A stretch of 64,000 nucleotides of DNA, taken from positions 404,979 to 468,978 of the forward strand of contig CASFFX010000006.1 of the NCBI GenBank assembly GCA_949294085.1, in the 5' to 3' direction. Below are positions 26,018-33,762 of the stretch, piece by piece. The stretch is from an uncultured bacterium. Lineage in GTDB: Bacteria; Elusimicrobiota; Elusimicrobia; Elusimicrobiales; Elusimicrobiaceae. The notes under the pieces are model-generated. The model had not been told where the DNA came from. It saw only the letters and a list, made by a program, of their open reading frames with translations, and did not search any database. Positions within the stretch are counted from its first letter, which is position 1. Each line of letters opens with the position of its first letter. The position numbers and the translations under genes were made by a program.

Positions 26018-27478
26018 TTATTTCCCATACTGCCGGCACCACGCCACAAATTTTTGCCATTGGCGATAGAAATCGGCCGCTTGCGCCGCGGAGATTTGCG
26101 GGACCACCTTCCGCTCCGGCGGGTACTGCCACTGCGCCATTGGCCAGCCCACGCTTTGGGCCGCCAGCCGGGCCGCGCCCAGCACGGTGCTTTCGGCTTC
26201 CTGCGCCACCCGCATTTCCGTTTGCAGCAAATCGGCCTGATATTGCACCAGCCACTCCACGCGCGACAGTCCGCCCGAGGCATAAACCGGGCCGTTTACG
26301 CCAAACCCGTTGGCCCGCAGATAAGCGGCAATATCCGCCACCAAGCACGCCGTGGCACGCACGGCGCCGCATACCCAATCGGCCTCGCGGGTGCGGGGGG
26401 ACAAACCGGCCGCCACCGCCGAAAGGGAAAAATCCCAATACGGCGCCCCCAGCCCGCCCAAGGCAGGCAGCAGCCACACCGGATGTTTGGAAGCCCGGCA
26501 CAGCGCGTCCGCCTGGGCCGCTTCAAACGACATTCCCTGCGCATGCAGCCATTGCAGCACGCTTCCGGCCGCATTGACCGGGCCTTCCAGCAAAAAGTCG
26601 CAAGTGCCTTTCCGACCGGATACGGAAAGGGACGTAAGCATTCCGGGCAGAAAAACGGGTTTTTCCGCCCCGGCATTGTACAGCAAAAAAGCGCCCGTTC
26701 CGTAATTAATGCACGTTTGGCCTGGCAAAAAATCGCGGAAGGCCACCGCCGCTTGCTGGTCCCCCGCGCAAACGCGAATTGGGAAACAATAGCCTTTGTA
26801 TTCGTACGTTCCGTAATCGGCCGCCGTCGGCAAAATTTCGGGCAAACAGCTTGGGGGGATGCCAAACGCGCGGCAGAGCTTTTCGCTCCACGTTTTCGTA
26901 CGGACATCCAGCAACAGCATCCGCTGGGCCAGCGTGGGATCCACCGCAAACACGGCACCGCCCGTCAGCCTCCAAATGAGGTAAGACGCCACCGGCCCCA
27001 CCCGCAAATTACCCGCTTCCAATGTTTTTTTGACCAAAGGCAAATGACGCAGGCACCAGGCTATTTTGGGGGCGGAATAATAGGGCGTTTTGTAAAGACC
27101 CGTTATGGAGTGAATTTCTTCCTGCGAGAGGTCCGCCTCGGCCGCTTCTTGGGCGGCACGGCCGTCCTCCCACGTCAGCACCGGCGCCACGGCGCGGCCG
27201 GTTGTTTTGTCCCACAGCACCACCGTGGACCGCTGGGACGTAACCGCCAGCGCCGCCACCTGCGACCCATCCACCTCGTCCAGCAAGGCATGCAGCACGT
27301 CCAGCTGATTCTGCAGCAAATCCTGTGCATCGTATTCGGACAGGCCTTCCTGCGGGCGCAAAGGCGCCAGCACGGCGCTTTGGTGGTGGCACACCCGTCC
27401 GTTCGGCTCTACCGCAAACGCGCGGGAACCGGAGGTGCCTTGGTCCAAAGCGAGAATAAGCGGTTTCGGGTTCATCAT
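26018..27478 (-). CDS. FGGY-family carbohydrate kinase (GlpK-like, divergent)
   Basis: 486 aa. ATG ATG at 27478/27475 overlaps the upstream stop, with GGAG before it. It shows the FGGY ATPase core: ALDQGTSGSRAFAV, INYGTGAFLLYN, GGLGAPYWDFSL and YASGGLSRVEW. The closest pattern is glycerol kinase (PYYSAPKIAW, GDQQAA, LEGPVNAAGSVLQWL). However, the glycerol-contact pair Arg-Glu of GlpK (NQRET) is here SQRST, so Glu is replaced by Ser. The substrate may therefore be another polyol or sugar. It is co-translated with the LTA-synthase-like gene. Confidence 0.85.
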   Translation of the reverse strand: MMNPKPLILALDQGTSGSRAFAVEPNGRVCHHQSAVLAPLRPQEGLSEYDAQDLLQNQLDVLHALLDEVDGSQVAALAVTSQRSTVVLWDKTTGRAVAPVLTWEDGRAAQEAAEADLSQEEIHSITGLYKTPYYSAPKIAWCLRHLPLVKKTLEAGNLRVGPVASYLIWRLTGGAVFAVDPTLAQRMLLLDVRTKTWSEKLCRAFGIPPSCLPEILPTAADYGTYEYKGYCFPIRVCAGDQQAAVAFRDFLPGQTCINYGTGAFLLYNAGAEKPVFLPGMLTSLSVSGRKGTCDFLLEGPVNAAGSVLQWLHAQGMSFEAAQADALCRASKHPVWLLPALGGLGAPYWDFSLSAVAAGLSPRTREADWVCGAVRATACLVADIAAYLRANGFGVNGPVYASGGLSRVEWLVQYQADLLQTEMRVAQEAESTVLGAARLAAQSVGWPMAQWQYPPERKVVPQISAAQAADFYRQWQKFVAWCRQYGK

Positions 27479-29403
27479 TTTTTCTCCTGCGTGTCCACCG
27501 AAGGGTTATACCACAAATTTTCGGTTAACAGCGTTTGGGCGGTTTTGTCCAGCGCCAGGAGTTTTTCTTCTGTTTTGTCCACGTCAAACGCGGGCGTATA
27601 GGCTTGGGAATCAATCACTTTTCCGCCGCCGTGCAAAATTTCGCCTTCCTTCGTAATCAGTCCAATGTTTACGCCGTCCGACACCAAAGCCACCCGTTCG
27701 CCCGAAGCGTCAAACATATCACGGCCAAAGGCCGTATAGGCGGGCGTCATGCCCGTCAGGCGGTACACGGTGGGGATTAAATCGTTTTGGGTAACGATGT
27801 GGTCCAGCTGGCGCGGCTTCAAAATTTTGGGGGCATAAATCACCAGCGGAATACGGAAATGATTGCGCAGCGATTTGTCCGTCGGGCCGCCGCTGGTGTG
27901 ATCCGCCACGAAAATAAAAATCGTATCGTCAAACCAGCCGTCTTTTTTGGCGCGGTCCAGCAGTTGACCGATGGACCAGTCGGCAAACGACAACGTGTTC
28001 AAAAAGCCGTGTTCCCACGAATCGTAGGGGTATTTGTCAAACTGCGGCAGGGTGGACGTAAACGGTTCGTGCGTAATGCCCGTAAACAACATCCCCATAA
28101 AGTGAGGCTGTTTGCGGTTTTTGATTTTATCCGCGGCAAACATCATTGCGTCGTAATCGTAGCCAAAAGGAGCCTCTTTGGCGTAAGGCAGCAGCTGGGG
28201 CATGTCCTCCCAGCCGTACGTTTCCTGCGCACCTAAATACGACGCCAGCGCGCACAGCCGGTACGAACTGCGCTTGGAGGTTTGGGCAAAAAACGTATAA
28301 TACCCCTGTTCGGAAAAATGCTTGGGCATGGGGGAAAGCGCCGCCAGCTCCAGTCCATAGCCAAACATCGGCAATCCCGGCACCCACGGCAGCCCCGCAA
28401 ACACCGCCGCAAACCCAAAAATACTGCGCTGGCCCACGGCATAGGCATTGGAAAAGACGACCCCGTCTTGAATAATTTGGTCAAACACAGGCGTGGCGCC
28501 AAACCCGTTGTGGGACAGCCCGTCCACGTAATACGGGTGCCACCCTTCCAGCAACACAATCAGCACATTGTGCTTGGGCTGGGGGGCAACGTTCTGGCGT
28601 TGCCGCATGAGCGGATACGAAGGCTGCAAAACGGTTTCATCCGGCGAAATAAATAACTTTTGCACCACCGGTATGGCTTTTTCGGCCGGGTAATTATTTA
28701 CCACGTCCAAGGTGCCTTTGCGCCCCACCTGATAGGCCGTAAACACGCCGTTAAGCGTCAGCGCGGCGCCGGCCGGCGTGGAAGCATAGTTATACACGTC
28801 CGCCACGCCCAGGGATTTGCCTCCGCCCAAATGCCCGCGGATGGCCAATACGCCCAGGGCTAAAATCAGCACTAGCAGACCCGTATTTTTCAGCCAGCCC
28901 CACGCACGGGGCGCGTAATGCCGGTCCGTATAGCGGCACAGCAGCCACACCAACCCGGCAAAACAGCTCAGCAATACCGCCAGCGGCAGCCAGGTTTGGG
29001 TAAGAATATAGGAAACAATGAATCCCCAATCGTTGGACAGCTGCACCACTTCTTCGGCAATGTGGCGGTTGACCTTGGGAAAATAAATCAAATCGCCAAT
29101 TAAAAACCCGGCCAGCACAATGCATTGCGCCAACAGCACGGAGGACCAGATTTTTACCCAGCGGGGGGATTTTACGGGCAGGTTCAAAATCAAAATGACC
29201 GGGCCCATAAACAGCGCAATGACGGATAAATCAAAGCGAAGCCCGTTCCAAAAGGCGGAAGCAATCTCCCACCCGCTCAGCGCGGAAAAATAATCGCCGT
29301 TGGACCACCACAGCGCCAGCCGCGCCGCAAAAAATAACGCCACCGCCGCCACTACAAATCCCACAGAAAGCATCACACGAAAGTCTTTTTTATAGGTTGT
29401 CAT
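27475..29403 (-). CDS. LTA synthase/OpgB-like sulfatase-fold phosphoglycerol transferase
   Basis: 642 aa. ATG 29403 has GGAG 9 nt upstream. The N-terminus has five membrane helices (about 10-190), followed by an extracytoplasmic sulfatase domain. VLIVLLEGWHPYYVD holds the first metal ligand. YAVGQRSIFGFAA holds the nucleophile position, a Ser where LtaS has Thr. FVADHTSGGPT gives the late Asp-His. In this fold the enzyme moves phosphoglycerol, or another head group, from a lipid to an envelope polymer or glycan. In a Gram-negative cell an OpgB-like modification is more likely than lipoteichoic acid. It sits between a nuclease gene and the FGGY kinase in one minus-strand operon. Confidence 0.85.
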   Translation of the reverse strand: MTTYKKDFRVMLSVGFVVAAVALFFAARLALWWSNGDYFSALSGWEIASAFWNGLRFDLSVIALFMGPVILILNLPVKSPRWVKIWSSVLLAQCIVLAGFLIGDLIYFPKVNRHIAEEVVQLSNDWGFIVSYILTQTWLPLAVLLSCFAGLVWLLCRYTDRHYAPRAWGWLKNTGLLVLILALGVLAIRGHLGGGKSLGVADVYNYASTPAGAALTLNGVFTAYQVGRKGTLDVVNNYPAEKAIPVVQKLFISPDETVLQPSYPLMRQRQNVAPQPKHNVLIVLLEGWHPYYVDGLSHNGFGATPVFDQIIQDGVVFSNAYAVGQRSIFGFAAVFAGLPWVPGLPMFGYGLELAALSPMPKHFSEQGYYTFFAQTSKRSSYRLCALASYLGAQETYGWEDMPQLLPYAKEAPFGYDYDAMMFAADKIKNRKQPHFMGMLFTGITHEPFTSTLPQFDKYPYDSWEHGFLNTLSFADWSIGQLLDRAKKDGWFDDTIFIFVADHTSGGPTDKSLRNHFRIPLVIYAPKILKPRQLDHIVTQNDLIPTVYRLTGMTPAYTAFGRDMFDASGERVALVSDGVNIGLITKEGEILHGGGKVIDSQAYTPAFDVDKTEEKLLALDKTAQTLLTENLWYNPSVDTQEKK

Positions 29404-29407
29404 AAGG

Positions 29408-30598
29408 TTACTCCGCTGGATCAATTTTTACTTTCCACTCTTCCGTTTTTTTAGCAAAAGCACGCAATTTTTCTTTGGCCTGCTCCGGCACGGACGCATC
29501 CGTCAGCAGCCCGCGGACCGTGCTTTGCGTGGGCACCAGCACCTTGGCTAACAAGTTGAGGGAGCGAAGCAGTTCCACCACTTTTTCCTTGTCGGTAAAA
29601 TCCACTTTTTCCAAGCGGGTCAGCTCCGCCTTGAATTCTTTGCCGAAATGGCGCTCAAAATGATTTTTGCGCATCAGGGAAACAATTTCCTGCTGCAGCT
29701 GCGAAGCCTCCTGCAACAGGGCGCCGCAACGGTCTATTTTGGCGCTTAGCAGGTCCTGCTCGTTTTGCGGCTGGGGCTGCGGTTTGGGCGTCAGCGGGGC
29801 CGCGGCGGACGGATTGTAATCCTTCCCGGTAAACACGGGGCACAGGTTGCGATAGTCGCACCAACGGCATTGATTTTCGCCGGGGGTAGGGTCAAACTGG
29901 CCCGCGCGGATCCGGTCGGCCACCTGCAATACGCCCTGCCAAAAGGCAAAAATTTCTTTGTCCGGGGCGCGTTCAAACGTCATTTCCTGCAACGTGGGCA
30001 AGTGATAAAAACTCAGCTGTTCCACCCGCACTTCTTTGACGGACGGGTCCTTTTTTTGCACCAGTTCTTTGACGGCGGGGGAATTTTCGGCCACTTTTTG
30101 GTACATATACAGCTGGTCCGGCTCGCGCTGGACGGTTTTGCCGGTTTTGTAGTCCAAAATTTTAATTTTTCCGTCGCCCAAATAGTCCATACGGTCCAAA
30201 ATGCTGATTAAGCTCAGCCCGTCTATATCCAGGGTGCTCTTCATTTCCACGGACAGCGGATGACAGAAAGCGGCCGCATTTTTGGCGTAGTACGCTTCTA
30301 TAATGCGCCGCCCTTCGGCATAGCCGGCCAGCTCTTTTTCGGCCGACGCATAGCCTTTTTGTTCAAATGTGGTTTTGCTCCAATGGCTGTCAAAAAAGGC
30401 CAACGCCTGCGCCAGGGTGGGGAAAGCGGCCTGGGCGGGGTTATAGATGTATTCCATTACCTCGTGCATGGCCGAACCGAAGGCAAAATAGTATTTTGGC
30501 TGTTCGGGAATTTGGTACACGTAGCGGAACTTGTATTTTTGGGGACATTCCTTGTACATGCCCATTTTGGAATAAGAAAAAGATAAATTTTTAGCCAT
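29408..30598 (-). CDS. RecB-family PD-(D/E)XK nuclease with Fe-S cluster motif
   Basis: 396 aa. ATG 30598 (MAKNLSFSYSKMGMYKECPQ) has CGGAG upstream. The AddB/Cas4-like order is seen. First comes Cys in KECPQKYKFRYV, then GSAMHEVMEYI. The nuclease motifs are DRMDYLGDGKIKILDYKTGK (Asp and the D-Y-K catalytic trio). The CRWCDYRNLCPVF cluster completes a four-Cys Fe-S site with the N-terminal Cys. A C-terminal helical domain of about 110 aa follows. It is a cytosolic DNA exonuclease or processing nuclease. No helicase partner is adjacent, so it is not a standard AddAB operon. The downstream LTA-like gene starts 4 bp after its stop. Confidence 0.88.
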   Translation of the reverse strand: MAKNLSFSYSKMGMYKECPQKYKFRYVYQIPEQPKYYFAFGSAMHEVMEYIYNPAQAAFPTLAQALAFFDSHWSKTTFEQKGYASAEKELAGYAEGRRIIEAYYAKNAAAFCHPLSVEMKSTLDIDGLSLISILDRMDYLGDGKIKILDYKTGKTVQREPDQLYMYQKVAENSPAVKELVQKKDPSVKEVRVEQLSFYHLPTLQEMTFERAPDKEIFAFWQGVLQVADRIRAGQFDPTPGENQCRWCDYRNLCPVFTGKDYNPSAAAPLTPKPQPQPQNEQDLLSAKIDRCGALLQEASQLQQEIVSLMRKNHFERHFGKEFKAELTRLEKVDFTDKEKVVELLRSLNLLAKVLVPTQSTVRGLLTDASVPEQAKEKLRAFAKKTEEWKVKIDPAE

Positions 30599-30658
30599 AT
30601 AAAAACTCCGGTAGAGTATCTTGTTTATTTTACCATTTTCGCCCGCCCAAAACGCCAT

Positions 30659-30687
30659 AAAAAATCCCCGCCGAAGCGGGGATTTTT
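30659..30687. terminator. Terminator after the 393-aa exported-protein gene
   Basis: AAAAATCCCCGC / GCGGGGATTTTT with loop CGAA is symmetrical and works on both strands. Confidence 0.9.
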
Positions 30688-30692
30688 AGAAT

Positions 30693-31874
30693 TTATTTAA
30701 CCGGAAGTCCTTCAAACGTTTTTCCTTGCAGCCGCGTATCAACCGGTTCCGAAGATTCGGTAAAACCAATTCTTCTTCTGTTTTGGATGTTTTGTTTCAC
30801 ATCCACTTTAATTTTAGCCCGCAGATATTTGATAAACTCCGTCTGCATGGAATTATCCAACGTATAGGCCAAAGACTGCAGCCAGTTGCCAAACGTATTC
30901 GGATACAGGTTCATCAAATCCACCAAGTCCGACATGGCCTGCGCGGATTCTTTGGAAATTTTCAGCAATTCGCGGTTGGCTTCTCTCATCTGTCTGCGCA
31001 GCGGACGGTTGACAACCTCGTTGCCGGGTTCCAAGCGCACTTTAGCTCTCATATAAGAGCGCACAGCCTGCGTGGTTGCCAAATCCAGCGTATGCAATTT
31101 TTTGGTCAAAGCGAACAACAATCCGCCCAATTCATCCGGAGCACCCTGCACACTCGTCGGCACCGTCGTAAGCCATTCGCGGAAGAAACGCGGCGTCATG
31201 TGAGCGTGTTTGGCCGGATCCGGAGAAAACGCCAACAATCCGGGAATGGAGCGATCCTTTTTGGGCAAGAATTTCGGGTTGCGTTCCCGCAGCAAGGCCT
31301 CGGCCCATTGGGCATGCAATTTATTGCGTAATTTATGCAAATTTTCTGCAAGAGCCGCATTCTTTTTATTCGTGATTTCAAGCACCTGAGCACGTTGAGC
31401 ATCTGGAATTTGATCACTGGTCAAAATAGCCGCTATTTGCTGATTCTGCACGGAAGTAAGAATTTTAATAGCGTTTTCATTTAAGCCAAGCTCTCTGGCC
31501 AAATTTTTGCTGGACACGTTGCGCGATTCTGGCGCTTTCTGAGCTGGATCTTTTGGAGCCTGTTTCGTCTGCTCAAGCTCAGCCGCTTTTTTGGCCTGAT
31601 TGGTCACATTGGACTGTTGAGCCTGGGCGACCACTTTTGCAGCCTGCTCAGCCATTTTTTGGGTCCGATTGACCATGTTAGTCATTTTCCCAGCCCGTCC
31701 AGCCGCTCTTTTGGCCTGCTCAGTCGCATGTTGGACCCGTGTTTTGGCCATGTTGGTCATTTCCCCAGCCGCACGCTTGGACATTTGATTCAAGATTTTA
31801 GCAACATTTCCAGACTGTGCAAACCCGGATACGGACAAACAGAGCATTAACAGCGTAACTAATGCATTTTTCAT
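30693..31874 (-). CDS. Exported coiled-coil protein (motif-controlled, paralogue of 56286 gene)
   Basis: 393 aa with signal peptide (MKNALVTLLMLCLSVSGFA) and ribosome site AAGGAG. Residues 30-125 are a repetitive Ala/Lys/Gln/Met helix in which KMTNMV-type units recur (RAAGEMTNMAK, RAAGRAGKMTNMVN), a sign of internal duplication. The C-terminal half contains SAQAMSDLVDLMNLYPNTFG, then TEFIKYLRAKI. This lines up with AARDIIRLTQLMAQSPKTFS, then TEFLQKQLI in the 283-aa protein at 56286, so the two share a domain. Function unknown. It carries the 18-nt motif upstream in double form. Confidence 0.78.
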   Translation of the reverse strand: MKNALVTLLMLCLSVSGFAQSGNVAKILNQMSKRAAGEMTNMAKTRVQHATEQAKRAAGRAGKMTNMVNRTQKMAEQAAKVVAQAQQSNVTNQAKKAAELEQTKQAPKDPAQKAPESRNVSSKNLARELGLNENAIKILTSVQNQQIAAILTSDQIPDAQRAQVLEITNKKNAALAENLHKLRNKLHAQWAEALLRERNPKFLPKKDRSIPGLLAFSPDPAKHAHMTPRFFREWLTTVPTSVQGAPDELGGLLFALTKKLHTLDLATTQAVRSYMRAKVRLEPGNEVVNRPLRRQMREANRELLKISKESAQAMSDLVDLMNLYPNTFGNWLQSLAYTLDNSMQTEFIKYLRAKIKVDVKQNIQNRRRIGFTESSEPVDTRLQGKTFEGLPVK

Positions 31875-31957
31875 AAGGATGCTCCTTGTTGTTTTGTGTT
31901 TTATTTCTTCTTCATCTTTAATATTTTTCTTACTATACTATTTTTCCGATAAAAAAT

Positions 31958-31975
31958 CCATGGCAAAAAGACCTA
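31958..31975 (-). promoter_or_regulatory. Shared 18-nt upstream motif, copy D
   Basis: On the minus strand the sequence is TAGGTCTTTTTGCCATGG, two mismatches from the consensus. It ends 83 nt before the ATG. An opposite-orientation copy of the core (GGTCTTTTGGACC on the plus strand) lies immediately beyond, at 31984-31996. A TAGTATAG element stands about 30 nt downstream of the core. Confidence 0.6.
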
Positions 31976-32026
31976 GACAGCCTGGTCTTTTGGACCTATT
32001 TATTTTTGGGTCCCTTCCAATATGGC

Positions 32027-32054
32027 AAAAGCCCGCTGTTCAAAGCGGGCTTTT
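32027..32054. terminator. Bidirectional terminator beside tRNA-Arg
   Basis: AAAAGCCCGCT / AAGCGGGCTTTT stem just past the tRNA 3' end. Confidence 0.9.
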
Positions 32055-32059
32055 CTAAA

Positions 32060-32134
32060 TGGTACCCCCAATAGGAATCGAACCTATATCCCCTGCTTAG
32101 AAGGCAGATGCTCTATCCATTGAGCTATGGGGGC
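32060..32134 (-). tRNA. tRNA-Arg (anticodon TCT)
   Basis: Read on the minus strand, the acceptor GCCCCCA pairs with TGGGGGT. The D arm is AGCTCAATGGATAGAGC. The anticodon stem TCTGC/GCAGG has the loop CTTCTAA (anticodon TCT). The T arm ATAGGTTCGATTCCTAT follows. Discriminator A and an encoded CCA (32062-32060) complete the 3' end, unlike tRNA-Leu in this window. Confidence 0.95.
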
Positions 32135-32394
32135 AAATCGTTGCAAACACAAAAACAAACGCCAATTTTTGCAGTATTTAACACCGCAGAGGGCTTCGTT
32201 TTTTTTATTTTACATAATTACGACAAATTTTCAAAGTCCCTTTTGCGCTTTCCTCTACCGAACAAAATTCACAACCACAAAGTGGGGGAAAAATTAAGAC
32301 AATTTGGCCATGCCGCCCCACCAAACGTCAACGCCAAACATCCTCTCCCATTTTTCCTGCAACCCTTCTTGCAATTTCAAATTATTTTAGGAGA
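32135..32394. other. Gene-free interval between tRNA-Arg and the candidate sRNA
   Basis: No open frame with a ribosome site and no recognised RNA. It holds the presumed tRNA-Arg promoter on the minus strand and AT-rich DNA. Confidence 0.5.
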
Positions 32395-32591
32395 GAAAGG
32401 AAACGCGGTTTGTAAATCCCTGGTAGGGAACCATGTTACTTCCAACTCTATGTGTCTGAGTGGAGAAACTTGCTATATGGAATAAAACCAAATTTCCATA
32501 ACAAGTACCGGACGGATGCCATTCAAAAATGCGCCGGCCGGATCTTGCCCATTTCAGCATACGGGGCGAAACCGGCCCCGTATGCTTTTTT
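32395..32591 (+). ncRNA. Candidate structured small RNA upstream of dinB
   Basis: No protein fits here, yet several hairpins follow each other: TCCCT/AGGGA near 32417-32430; one around CTTCCAACTC and GAGTGGAG; CTTGCTATATGGAA with TTTCCATAACAAG; and CATT/AATG. The run ends in a perfect 11-bp terminator. No match to tmRNA, RNase P, SRP or 6S hallmarks is evident by eye. It could be an unrelated leader or an sRNA. The 5' end is a guess. Confidence 0.3.
32557..32591 (+). terminator. Strong terminator upstream of dinB
   Basis: A perfect 11-bp stem GCATACGGGGC / GCCCCGTATGC, loop GAAACCG, then T6. No annotated gene ends here, which is the main reason to suspect a small RNA before it. Confidence 0.9.
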
Positions 32592-32631
32592 AACGGCTTT
32601 AGCAAAGTGCTACAATATAGGCACAACTGCT

Positions 32632-33690
32632 ATGGTGCCCATACGAAAAATTATTCATATTGACATGGACGCGTTTTTCGCGTCCATTGAACAGCGCGAC
32701 AATCCGGCCCTGCGCGGCCGGCCCATTGCCGTCGGATACGACGGCCCGCGCGGCGTGGTGGCCACCGCCAGTTACGAAGCACGAAAATACGGCGTCCGCT
32801 CGGCCTTGCCGGCGGCGCGGGCCAAGCGGCTGTGCCCCCAACTGATTTTTATTCCCGCCCGTATGGACGTGTACAAATCCGTTTCCCGGCAGATACGCGA
32901 AATTTTTCTTTCCTATACGCCGCTGGTGGAACCGCTTTCCATCGATGAAGCCTTTTTGGACGTTTCCCACCTGCCTTGCGCCACACAGGCCGCCAAAGAA
33001 ATAAAAGCCAAAATTTTTCAGGCCACCGGGCTTACGGCGTCGGCGGGCGTATCGGTAAACAAAATGCTGGCCAAAATCGCGTCCGACTATCGCAAGCCGG
33101 ACGGATTATTCGTCATCACGCCCAAGCAAGTGGAGCGGTTTGTAGCCAAACTGCCCGTTGAAAAATTTTTTGGCATTGGAAACGTAACCGCCCAAAAAAT
33201 GCACCGTTTGCACCTCTATACCGGGGCGGACCTGCGCCAAAAAACCGAGGCCGAACTGGTGCACTGGTTCGGCAAAGCGGGCAGCAGTTATTTTGGCTAC
33301 GCCCGCGGGATTGACCTGCGCCCCGTAGAGCCCAACCGCGTCCATTTGTCCGTAGGGGCGGAAAATACCTTCCCCGCCGACTCTGCCGACCCGGCTTTTC
33401 TTACGCGGGAACTGCAAGCATGCGCCCGCAAAGCCTGGCTTCGCGCCCAGCGAATTCATTTTTGCGGCCGAACCGTTACGTTAAAATTAAAATACGCCAA
33501 TTTCAAACAGATTACCCGCTCGCACACGTTTGCACACGCGCTGGCAAGCGAAGCGCAATTTCTGTCCGCCGGGAAAAACTTGCTGCAAAAAGCCGATCTC
33601 AACACCCAAAAAGTGCGCCTGATCGGCCTGACTCTTTCCAATCCGCCCGCCCCCGCCTGCGCCGGCGGCCAGTTGTGGTTTGATTTTTAA
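32632..33690 (+). CDS. dinB: DNA polymerase IV (DinB, Y-family)
   Basis: 352 aa, start ATG 32632 (MVPIRKIIHIDMDAFFASIE); the longer frame upstream crosses the terminator. The catalytic carboxylates are in HIDMDAFFASIE and PLSIDEAFLDVS. The steric-gate region (FFASIEQRDNPALRGRPIAV) and the YEARKYGVRSALPA motif are typical, and a helix-hairpin-helix thumb and little-finger domain follow. It performs translesion synthesis in the cytosol. TACAAT at 32611-32616 leaves only about 9 nt of leader and no ribosome site. No LexA-like box was recognised. Confidence 0.96.
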   Translation: MVPIRKIIHIDMDAFFASIEQRDNPALRGRPIAVGYDGPRGVVATASYEARKYGVRSALPAARAKRLCPQLIFIPARMDVYKSVSRQIREIFLSYTPLVEPLSIDEAFLDVSHLPCATQAAKEIKAKIFQATGLTASAGVSVNKMLAKIASDYRKPDGLFVITPKQVERFVAKLPVEKFFGIGNVTAQKMHRLHLYTGADLRQKTEAELVHWFGKAGSSYFGYARGIDLRPVEPNRVHLSVGAENTFPADSADPAFLTRELQACARKAWLRAQRIHFCGRTVTLKLKYANFKQITRSHTFAHALASEAQFLSAGKNLLQKADLNTQKVRLIGLTLSNPPAPACAGGQLWFDF

Positions 33691-33762
33691 GGCGCTCCCT
33701 ATGCGTACGGGCGGAATTTGGTATAATAAATAAAGGATTTTCATTTTTGTAAGGAGATGACA

